A DNA stretch of 25,390 bases from a virus: the IMG/VR virus record IMGVR_UViG_3300044641_001637, positions 1-25,390 of that record. One strand, written 5' to 3'. Shown here piece by piece: positions 1 to 6,339 of this stretch. The translations under genes and the position numbers were made by a program. Numbering within the stretch: position 1 is the first letter of the stretch; every line of letters begins with the position of its first letter. The notes beneath the pieces were generated by a model. That model had not been told where the DNA came from, ran no database searches, and saw only the letters and a program-made list of their open reading frames with translations.

Positions 1-72
1 CAGTTTTGTCTCAATCTGTCCTGTTTCGTTTATTGTTACGATGTATGGACTCCTTGCATTAATTGTTGCCAT
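1..72 (-). CDS. Structural protein, N-terminal fragment (runs off window)
   Basis: Reading from an ATG at 72 on the minus strand gives MATINARSPYIVTINETGQI and continues open to the edge of the window, so only the first 24 residues are seen. A start of the form MAT-INARSPY followed by short beta-type sequence is one I associate with large structural proteins of Bacteroidota phages, but too little is present to name a function. The start overlaps the last 14 bases of the upstream gene, as is usual in this operon. It is the next late gene after the tail-completion-like protein. Confidence 0.55.
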   Translation of the reverse strand, partial: MATINARSPYIVTINETGQIETKL

Positions 73-589
73 TCTTTATAATTTGGTCTATTTGTTCGTT
101 GAATAATTCGATAGCGTCAAGTCCGTATGCTTCTACCAGTTCTTGCGGTAATTTCTTGTATGCAGCTTCAAATGGCTTAGTGAAAAACAAGCTCTTTTTC
201 AATCCGTTGTTAAATATGCTTCTTGCGAGTGCAAACTTCATACCTGTCCTCTTTACGAATTTACCTTTGCTATCTCTTGGAGACAAACCTTTTCGTCTTA
301 GCCAAACATCTAAAGACTTTAACATCTTAGCATTTGGCACTCCTTTACGATAGCTATACTTTGAGCCTCTATTTTTCTTTAGTCCGTTGACACCTGCATC
401 TTGGTAAATGCCATAGTCCTCCATCATAAATTCGATGGAGATACTATTTGGCATCGTCTTTACCTGTCCCTTTAGTGATTTATATAACTTGCCGTCAGCT
501 TTCTTTAACCTTATGAGGTTTTTCTTTGACGTTTCAATTACATAGTCTCTAAACTTCTCAAGCTCCTTCTGAACTTCCGCTTTCTGCAT
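59..589 (-). CDS. Tail-completion-like (HK97 gp10-like) protein
   Basis: This 176-residue protein is basic in its first two thirds and carries an EDYGIYQDAGVNG segment (about residues 57-69). A C-terminal part follows with SLFFTKPFEAAYKKLPQELVEAYG (about 133-156, quoted in part: FFTKPFEAAYKKLP). A DYG-Y-D-GV stretch followed by a late F-T-P-E-A---LP helix resembles the HK97 gp10 family of head-tail or tail-completion proteins, which act at the neck of the virion. This is a resemblance from memory, not a computed match. It overlaps the preceding 49-residue gene by 32 bases. If correct, the head-neck genes lie downstream of the fibres here, which is an unusual order. Confidence 0.5.
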   Translation of the reverse strand: MQKAEVQKELEKFRDYVIETSKKNLIRLKKADGKLYKSLKGQVKTMPNSISIEFMMEDYGIYQDAGVNGLKKNRGSKYSYRKGVPNAKMLKSLDVWLRRKGLSPRDSKGKFVKRTGMKFALARSIFNNGLKKSLFFTKPFEAAYKKLPQELVEAYGLDAIELFNEQIDQIIKNGNN

Positions 590-707
590 CCGTGTTTTCC
601 TCGTCCTTTGCGTTTAGGATGTTGATAATCTGAATACCCCACATTGTAGGCATTTGACTGATTACCGTTTCCAATTGCTTTACTTGTTTTTCTGATAGCG
701 TTAACAT
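558..707 (-). CDS. Hypothetical 49-residue protein
   Basis: The start is an ATG at 707 preceded by an A-rich leader of the type found before other genes here (AAAAACACGAAT). It encodes MLTLSEKQVKQLETVIS and ends in an acidic, Ser-rich tail (KDEENTDAESGSSEGA) at a TGA at 558. The first 35 residues could form an amphipathic helix with a short hydrophobic stretch (MWGIQIINIL). The gene fills the space between the second 89-residue protein and the tail-completion-like gene and overlaps the latter by 32 bases. I do not recognise the family. It could be a small tail accessory or chaperone, but nothing in the sequence proves that. Confidence 0.5.
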   Translation of the reverse strand: MLTLSEKQVKQLETVISQMPTMWGIQIINILNAKDEENTDAESGSSEGA

Positions 708-717
708 ATTCGTGTTT

Positions 718-987
718 TTAAAGGATTACTACTCCGATTGCTTGAGCAACATACTCGTTCACTACGTTGTTGTCAGTACCCCAAGCTGCGAACTCTTCCT
801 CAGTCAAATTGTAGTTGTCATCTGCTACTACTTTTCCGTCTTCAGTTAGCAACTGCCAGTACGTTGTGCAAGTGGTTGCTTCAGTTGTAAAGTTAAGAAC
901 TAAAACGGATAACTGAGTAGCCGTTCCTGCGTTTAATGGGTAGACAATTGGTTGAATTGCTACTCCTTGTGTTGGTTGTGTTTTCAT
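718..987 (-). CDS. Small fibre-associated protein, copy 2
   Basis: This 89-residue acidic protein is a clear paralogue of the product of 1859-2131. Both share QGVAI-P-V-PLN-GTAT near the start, YQLLTEDG or WQLLTEDG in the middle and LTEEEFAAWGTDNN-VN near the end, followed by AIGVV-(I/L). The sequence is rich in Thr and aromatic residues with alternating beta-type patterns and has no signal peptide or membrane helix. Each copy follows a fibre gene, so it may be a fibre-associated structural or assembly protein; that role is inferred from position only. A 35-base stretch (767-801) is identical to 1908-1942. Confidence 0.75.
   Translation of the reverse strand: MKTQPTQGVAIQPIVYPLNAGTATQLSVLVLNFTTEATTCTTYWQLLTEDGKVVADDNYNLTEEEFAAWGTDNNVVNEYVAQAIGVVIL
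767..801. repeat. 35-base direct repeat in small paralogous genes (copy A)
   Basis: These 35 bases are identical to 1908-1942 and encode the EEEFAAWGTDNN region of both 90-residue-type proteins. The identity supports a cassette duplication rather than distant homology. Confidence 0.85.
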
Positions 988-996
988 ATTTTTAGT

Positions 997-1848
997 TTAA
1001 AGTGATACCCAAATTGTGCCGTTATAATAGCTCATCATATTGAGCGTAGTGTCAAAGACTTGCAAGCCCGCTGTAGGTGAAGCAATGGCGTTCTTTTGTG
1101 TGGTGGTCATGCGTGGTGGTAGGAAGCCTTGTATGGTACTGTTTAGCTCTAGAATACTTGATGTCAATTGTGAGGTTCCTGAAACGGTGCTTGAGCCGTT
1201 TATTTGCAAAGTTGTAGAGCCTTGGTATCCACCATCTAGCCTATGTATTACTGTTTGATTATTTCCGCCAAAAAGAGCAACTCCTCCATTTATATTGTTA
1301 AATCTGTATGCATATTGACTAGCTGCGTATCCCGTGGCATTTATTATATACCCGTTGTTTACTGCTGTTTGACCAATAGTTACTGATGAAGACGCAGCAC
1401 CTACTCCAAATCTACCAATACCGTTAACGTCAAGCCTAAAGCCTGCGTCTGTTGTTGAACCAATTGCAAAGTTACCCGTTGAGATGCTTTTAAATCCTCC
1501 GCCTAAAAAGTTGACATCATTAGACCCACCCGAAGAAATAATTAATTGACCACTTGTTGACGAATACCCTAAAAAAACAGTTCTAACTGAACTTGGTGTG
1601 TACATTTCAAAAGCCTGAAGACCAAGATTAACCCTGTTTATTCCTCCGCTTCCAATTGCAAAGGTAGTGCTTGGCGTACTCGTCCCAATCCCCAAGCGGT
1701 TGTTCGTTGAGTCCCAAAATAAAGACGAACTCTGCTGCAACACATCCCCCGTACCTTGAAACAATACTCTTCCAGCAACACCACCTATAATAGGTGTATT
1801 GTTCACTATAAGTTCTGTAGGCTTAGTGATCTGGATAAGAGTACTCAT
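997..1848 (-). CDS. Tail fibre protein, short paralogue
   Basis: This 283-residue protein is rich in Ser, Thr, Gly and Asn and is built from fibre-type repeats. RVLFQGTGDVLQQSSSLFWD lies at about residues 27-46, LGIGTSTPSTT follows, and IGSTTDAGFRLDVNG sits near residue 135. The C-terminus carries GFLPPRMTTTQKNAI, then a VFDTTLNMMSYYNGTIWVSL ending. These motifs are typical of Bacteroidota phage fibres and related surface repeat proteins. It is homologous to the N-terminal and repeat parts of the 560-residue fibre upstream but has a different C-terminal end. The receptor-contacting role is inferred from the family. No intramolecular chaperone domain was recognised. Confidence 0.8.
   Translation of the reverse strand: MSTLIQITKPTELIVNNTPIIGGVAGRVLFQGTGDVLQQSSSLFWDSTNNRLGIGTSTPSTTFAIGSGGINRVNLGLQAFEMYTPSSVRTVFLGYSSTSGQLIISSGGSNDVNFLGGGFKSISTGNFAIGSTTDAGFRLDVNGIGRFGVGAASSSVTIGQTAVNNGYIINATGYAASQYAYRFNNINGGVALFGGNNQTVIHRLDGGYQGSTTLQINGSSTVSGTSQLTSSILELNSTIQGFLPPRMTTTQKNAIASPTAGLQVFDTTLNMMSYYNGTIWVSL
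1712..1773. repeat. 62-base direct repeat in fibre genes (copy A)
   Basis: Positions 1712-1773 match 3571-3632 with only two differences that I can see (60 of 62). Both encode the segment around LQQSSSLFWD in the two fibre paralogues. Flanking sequence is much less conserved, so this block is either under strong constraint or a recent site of recombination. It is long enough to serve the phage annealing system. Confidence 0.85.
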
Positions 1849-1858
1849 TTCTGGCGGG

Positions 1859-2131
1859 TTAAATTAAGACTACTCCAATTGCATTAGCTACACACTGGTT
1901 AACATAATTGTTGTCAGTACCCCAAGCTGCGAACTCTTCCTCTGTCAAAGTGTAGTTACCTTGACGTAATTGTCCTCCGTCTTCAGTTAATAACTGATAG
2001 TAAGTAGTTGCTGTTGTAGCATCCGTCGGGAAATTAAGTACTAATACAGTCATTCTAGTTGCTGTACCTTCATTCAATGGGAATACTACTGGTTCAATAG
2101 CTACTCCTTGTGGTTGTGTTGTTGTTTCCAT
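1859..2131 (-). CDS. Small fibre-associated protein, copy 1
   Basis: This 90-residue protein, with QGVAIEPVVFPLNEGTATRM near the start and LTEEEFAAWGTDNNYVNQ near the end, is homologous across its length to the product of 718-987. It has no signal peptide, membrane helix or known catalytic motif. It follows the 560-residue fibre gene by 17 bases, just as its paralogue follows the 283-residue fibre, which indicates that the two genes were duplicated as a unit. A structural or chaperone partner of the fibre is a reasonable guess, but no function is proven. Confidence 0.75.
   Translation of the reverse strand: METTTQPQGVAIEPVVFPLNEGTATRMTVLVLNFPTDATTATTYYQLLTEDGGQLRQGNYTLTEEEFAAWGTDNNYVNQCVANAIGVVLI
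1908..1942. repeat. 35-base direct repeat in small paralogous genes (copy B)
   Basis: Partner of 767-801, same orientation, 1141 bases away. The same cassette also shares a 33-base stretch at 1420-1452 and 2631-2663 (one mismatch) within the fibre DAGFRLDVNG motif. Confidence 0.85.
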
Positions 2132-2147
2132 ATTTTATTTTTATTTA

Positions 2148-3830
2148 TTAAACTATTTTTAATGTTCCTCCGTCATTCCATATTGCGCCCGTTGGAAGCC
2201 CTGCGCTTGAGGTTGGTAAGTTTCCGAATACAATACGCCCTGCCGTTGTTTCAATTGCTCTAAAGTCTGACGCACTTGTAAGCGTTGGGTTGACGTACAA
2301 TCCCCGTGTAATGCCGTTAGCTCCACCCGTTTGGTTAATGGTAGGATTAGCATTTATTGTATTGAATACTGCCGTTCCACTCGTTGGGGAAAAGTTAGCA
2401 CCTGTCAAATTTGCTAAACCTTGAACCCCACTTGTTGAATTAAAAGTGCCTGTGAAAAAGTTGTGGGCATAAACTTGAGTTGAATTGATATTTGCAGATG
2501 CATAGAGTAATGCAGGCCCATTATTTACAAATGAATTTCCATTGTTTGTACTACCAATACCAACGCTTGGGTTTGTACCGTATTGAATGTAGTTTCCCGC
2601 CGCAGTAAGCACCCCGCTCACCCTCGCAGTACCGTTAACGTCAAGTCTAAAGCCTGCGTCTGTGGTGGTTCCTATTAAAATGTTTCCACCTAATGGATTT
2701 AGTAGTATAGGTTGCGATGAACCATCACCCAAACGGGAGCGTCCTTGAAGCCAAGTTTGCCCTACGTTATTTTGACCTAATGCTAATACTCCATTTGTTC
2801 CCGTGTTTCCAACCAATAATGTAGTTGCGGTATTTGGAGCGGTTGCCAAAGGTGTTATAGCTGAATTACCCGATGTTCTAATGTCTAACGAAACAAGTGG
2901 CGAAGTCGTCCCAATACCTACGTTGCCATCATCCCTAACTCTAAATAACTCAGTGCTTGAATTATTTTGTACTAATAAAGATGTAGTAGCAGAAGTGTTT
3001 CCTGCGCCCTTAACTTGAAGTGTTGATGTAGTAGGAATTGTTAATGAGTTACCTATAAATACTTTTCCTTGATTAGTTACTAAACTATAAGTTCCACTGT
3101 CATTTATAGCTAATCCTAAATTAACACCTCCACCACTTCCTATAGTTTCAATTTGGTTATACCAATTTGAGTTGTTTCTTGAAAATACTAATCTACCACT
3201 AAAGGTTTCACCTAAACTTTGAATAGTTAAAGTAGCTCTTGTTGCAGGAGAAATTCCATCTCCATATACTACTAAACTATTTAAAGCTCTAGCACTCCCA
3301 TTGACGTCTAACTTGAAGCCTGCATCGGTTGTTGTGTTTATTAGGACGTTCCGTGTTGTGGTAAGGCGCATTGCCTCAGCATTATTTATATTAAAGTTTA
3401 TCTGATGTGTTGATGCTACAAATTCTATGTTGGTTGCAGTTGCAGTTCTATTAATTAAATATTGTGCTTGTAGAGCAGTGGCTTTAATATAACTTTTAAA
3501 ACCTGCTCCAACAAGTTCTAAACCTGTGGTAGGTGCAGAAGTACCAATGCCTAAATATGCATTCGTATTATCCCAAAACAAAGACGAACTCTGCTGCAAC
3601 ACATTCCCCGTACCTTGAAACAATACTCTTCCTATTGTACCCGAAGATATCGGTGTAGTGCCGACTGTTAAGCCCGTTGGCGGTAGCGGTATCGCATCAA
3701 TGAGTTCTTGTCCAGTAATTGACTTAGTAACGTAAGAACCGCCTACAATTGTTGAAACTTCTATTAAATCCGTAGCGTCTAAGTCCGCCCCTTTGGGCGT
3801 CATTTGGCTAATTTTCTGCGTTAGGTTCAT
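2148..3830 (-). CDS. Tail fibre protein, long paralogue
   Basis: This 560-residue protein begins MNLTQKISQMTPKGADLDATDLI, a common N-terminal attachment-type start in Bacteroidota phage fibres. RVLFQGTGNVLQQSSSLFWD follows at about residues 67-86, then LGIGTSAPTTGLELVG, two TTTDAGF(K/R)LDVNG repeats near residues 170 and 395, and a VGIGTTSPLVSLDI repeat. It ends in SAGLPTGAIWNDGGTLKIV. Such repeats form trimeric beta-rich shafts in related phages; that fold is assumed here. The start codon is preceded by the AATATTGTT leader shared with other late genes. Base usage (many AGT, GGA, AAT codons) looks less like the ACG/TAC/GAC-rich neighbours, in keeping with exchange of host-range genes. Confidence 0.85.
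   Translation of the reverse strand: MNLTQKISQMTPKGADLDATDLIEVSTIVGGSYVTKSITGQELIDAIPLPPTGLTVGTTPISSGTIGRVLFQGTGNVLQQSSSLFWDNTNAYLGIGTSAPTTGLELVGAGFKSYIKATALQAQYLINRTATATNIEFVASTHQINFNINNAEAMRLTTTRNVLINTTTDAGFKLDVNGSARALNSLVVYGDGISPATRATLTIQSLGETFSGRLVFSRNNSNWYNQIETIGSGGGVNLGLAINDSGTYSLVTNQGKVFIGNSLTIPTTSTLQVKGAGNTSATTSLLVQNNSSTELFRVRDDGNVGIGTTSPLVSLDIRTSGNSAITPLATAPNTATTLLVGNTGTNGVLALGQNNVGQTWLQGRSRLGDGSSQPILLNPLGGNILIGTTTDAGFRLDVNGTARVSGVLTAAGNYIQYGTNPSVGIGSTNNGNSFVNNGPALLYASANINSTQVYAHNFFTGTFNSTSGVQGLANLTGANFSPTSGTAVFNTINANPTINQTGGANGITRGLYVNPTLTSASDFRAIETTAGRIVFGNLPTSSAGLPTGAIWNDGGTLKIV
3571..3632. repeat. 62-base direct repeat in fibre genes (copy B)
   Basis: This is the partner of 1712-1773, in the same orientation, about 1.86 kb apart. 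Recombination between the copies would fuse the N-terminus of the long fibre to the short fibre body and delete one small gene. Confidence 0.85.
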
Positions 3831-3843
3831 AACAATATTAAAA

Positions 3844-4293
3844 TTAATTTGGTTCTTGTTTAAGCGGTACGGCGCAGTCTGTCCAGTTGTTTACGGCGTA
3901 GGTTGCAGTCATTACCCAACCCGCTGCATAGTCTAGTAAGTCGTTGTTTAACGGCTCGAAAGTAGGGGTGTCTACTAGGTCAAACGAATAGTTATTCGAG
4001 TTTATGAAGTACGTGTATAGGTCGTACAATATTTGTTGGCAGTCGCTTAGAATTACGTTAATATTCGCGCGGTCTTTTTGGATAATATCGAAACAATAAA
4101 TTTCAAGTACAAAGTCGTTCGTGTTTTCGGTGGCTAAAGCCGTTACGGGGACTATGTAAACAATCGGATATTTCTCATCCTTTGTAGCGAAGTTGAACAT
4201 TTGTTCTTTAAAGTCCGACCCGACCTTTTTTACTTGAATATGGTTGTCGTAAAACGTTGTTATTTCGTTTATAAGTGCTTGGTAACTTGTCAT
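3844..4293 (-). CDS. Minor tail protein of terminator/completion type
   Basis: This 149-residue acidic protein contains YPIVYIVPVTALATENTNDF (about residues 38-57), FVLEIYCFDIIQKDRANINV, and a C-terminal AAGWVMTATYAVNNWTDCAVP. The alternating pattern (a strand-rich centre, a long helix near INVILSDCQQILYDLYTYF, then a final strand) resembles small tail-terminator or neck proteins, and I know similar sequences beside tape measure genes in Bacteroidota phages. The start overlaps the stop of the tape measure gene as ATGA, so the two are translationally coupled. The function is inferred from fold pattern and position. Confidence 0.6.
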   Translation of the reverse strand: MTSYQALINEITTFYDNHIQVKKVGSDFKEQMFNFATKDEKYPIVYIVPVTALATENTNDFVLEIYCFDIIQKDRANINVILSDCQQILYDLYTYFINSNNYSFDLVDTPTFEPLNNDLLDYAAGWVMTATYAVNNWTDCAVPLKQEPN

Positions 4294-6326
4294 AATTCCG
4301 AACCTTGTTTTATTTTATTGATTTTACTTTGCGTGTTTGTTATGTCCGTTTCGCTTACAACCGCTTGAACTACAAAACTAGGCGTAGCGTTTACGCTTTT
4401 AAGTTGTCCCGCCGTGTTTAAGTCGTTGCCTTGACCGAATAGGTTAACCTGCGGTACTATTGACGTAGCGCTTGTAGAACTATCCGAAGACGAAGTATTG
4501 CTAGATCCCGAAACCGACCCGCTAGGGTTGCTAAGTAATTGCTTAGCCTTAACCATGTTTGTGGTAATTTGTAAGATACCGCTAGCAAACTGAGCCGCAC
4601 CCGCTAAGCCACCCGTAACGCCGTTTAAAACGTTTTGTTGTGAAGCCGCTACAAGTCCCGAAATAGCCTTAGCCGTGTCGATGCCTATTTGAATTAAAGC
4701 GCTGGCTTTATTTATTTGTTCGAGTTTCTTTTGGTCTTTTACTACTAAGCTTGTCAAGTTAAGGGCGCTTTGTGCGTAGTCCCCAATTGCTTGTATTCTA
4801 GCGTCGCGTACTTGCTTAGCTTGTTCGATTGCGTCTAGCGCATCTTGCTTTTCTTTTTCTCTAAACCTTTTGTTGATTTCTTCTTCTTTTTCTTTTTGTT
4901 CTTGAAGCAATGTAGTTGCGTCAACACCATACCTTTCGGCTTCGGCTATTAAGTTTTCGTAGTGGTATTTATTCGCTTCGAGTTCACGTTGTTGGTCGCT
5001 TAGGCCAGCTTGGTAAATTTGTTCTTCTATGGCTTCTTGTCTCAAAGCTTCCGAAGTTAAGAAGTCGCTTATTCCTTTTTGCACTTCTTTTTGTCTAGCA
5101 AGTTCTTGGTCGGCAAACGTTTTATTGATTGCAGCAACCTCAATATTTTTAGCCGTTTCTAAGGCCGTTGTATCTTGCTTATATTTCTTAGCTTCTTTAA
5201 TTAGCGCGTCGTATTTCGCCGTTGCGTCGTCTACTTCTTTTTGTTGTTGTGTTTTACCTGAGTCGGACACTAATTTATTGGCCGCTGCGATTTCTTTTTG
5301 AATAGCCGTTTTGCCTTCTTTGTACGCTTTAGCCGCTGCCTCTGCTCTAGACTTTGCCGCTTCTGCGTCTTTTTCCGCTTGCACTTTTGCCGCGTCCGCT
5401 TCTTCTTTTGCGGCTTTGTTTATAATAACTTTGCGGTCTATTTGCGCTTGTTTTATTAGCGCGTTTTCGTCTTTAAGTTGTTTCTTAAGTCTGGCTCTTT
5501 CTTGCTCGGCTAAAGTACCGCGCTTGTCCCCCAATTCTTTGAGGTCTTTTTCGGTTTGTTTTAAACGTTTTTTAGCTTCACGTTCGGTTACTTTCGTCTT
5601 TTCAATTTCTAAGTCCGTCGTTTCTTTTCCTAAGGATTGAGCAAGCTGAATTTCTTGCTCTATTCCTTTGCTTTGTTCTTCGGCCCTTTCTTTAGACGAA
5701 GCTATTATTTTTTCGTTATTCGCTTTGACCTTTTCCGCCGCGTCATCCGATGCAGCCGTACTCAATCCCAACCATTCCGTAAGTTGTTTAAATCCTTCGA
5801 TCAATGGCTTAAGCGCTGCGTTAATAGCGTTGAAAATTTTATCGAGTACCCCTATCTTTTTTAGGAACGAACCAATTGCCACAACTATGGCCACAATAAC
5901 GGCGGCAAGTAGAAATATTGGATTTGCGAGTATTTGAACGCCTAGTTTAACGAAAGCCCCGCCAAGTGTTTTAATAGTCCCTGTAATGCCTTTAATTGCC
6001 GTAGAAATGTCCGCTTTACCAATCTTGCCTAAGTTGTTCGCGAAGACTTGCGACTTTTGGCTAGCTTCTTCAAAGTCCAAAGACATCAAAGAGTCACGAA
6101 TACCGCCAAATGAGTTGCTAATTTGTTCGAACTTAGAACCCGAAGCAAAGACATTAACCGCGTCGTTTGCGTCTTTTATTCGGTCGGAAAGTTCACCCGC
6201 TTTTTGGGCGAGCATTTCCATTTGTTTCGGGTCGGTGGCGGCGGCTATTTCAGCTTTTAGGCTTCGTAGCTCGGCTTTCATTGAGCCAATACCCGTAAGT
6301 TTTAAAGGAATTTGTACTTCGTTCAT
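4290..6326 (-). CDS. Tail tape measure protein
   Basis: This 678-residue protein has an Ala/Lys/Glu-rich helical design. The N-terminal coiled coil (about 1-110) includes LKAEIAAATDPKQMEMLAQK. A hydrophobic stretch follows (ANPIFLLAAVIVAIVVAIGS, about 134-153) next to KKIGVLDKIFNAINAALKPL, a layout seen in many tape measure proteins. Residues about 195-540 are long coiled coil, and the Gly/Ser/Gln-rich C-terminus includes GLAGAAQFASGILQITTNMV. It sits between tail-tip and small tail genes, as expected. By the usual rule of about 1.5 angstrom per residue the tail would be near 100 nm, so the virion is long-tailed (siphovirus- or myovirus-like). The start follows the AATATTGTT leader. Confidence 0.88.
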   Translation of the reverse strand: MNEVQIPLKLTGIGSMKAELRSLKAEIAAATDPKQMEMLAQKAGELSDRIKDANDAVNVFASGSKFEQISNSFGGIRDSLMSLDFEEASQKSQVFANNLGKIGKADISTAIKGITGTIKTLGGAFVKLGVQILANPIFLLAAVIVAIVVAIGSFLKKIGVLDKIFNAINAALKPLIEGFKQLTEWLGLSTAASDDAAEKVKANNEKIIASSKERAEEQSKGIEQEIQLAQSLGKETTDLEIEKTKVTEREAKKRLKQTEKDLKELGDKRGTLAEQERARLKKQLKDENALIKQAQIDRKVIINKAAKEEADAAKVQAEKDAEAAKSRAEAAAKAYKEGKTAIQKEIAAANKLVSDSGKTQQQKEVDDATAKYDALIKEAKKYKQDTTALETAKNIEVAAINKTFADQELARQKEVQKGISDFLTSEALRQEAIEEQIYQAGLSDQQRELEANKYHYENLIAEAERYGVDATTLLQEQKEKEEEINKRFREKEKQDALDAIEQAKQVRDARIQAIGDYAQSALNLTSLVVKDQKKLEQINKASALIQIGIDTAKAISGLVAASQQNVLNGVTGGLAGAAQFASGILQITTNMVKAKQLLSNPSGSVSGSSNTSSSDSSTSATSIVPQVNLFGQGNDLNTAGQLKSVNATPSFVVQAVVSETDITNTQSKINKIKQGSEL

Positions 6327-6339
6327 AACAATATTAAGG

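Noticed and set aside
2159-2353. Minus-strand 64-residue frame inside the long fibre gene
   Set aside because: It is a second frame within a well-supported fibre gene, with no start signal.
718-3830. Diversity-generating retroelement acting on the fibre genes
   Set aside because: No reverse transcriptase gene and no template/variable repeat pair with adenine-directed changes were seen; the repeats found are nearly identical and in-frame.
5311-5640. Plus-strand frames opposite the tape measure gene (Ala/Ser/Phe-rich)
   Set aside because: They are the reverse reading of a Lys/Glu/Ala-rich coiled coil and carry no independent signals.
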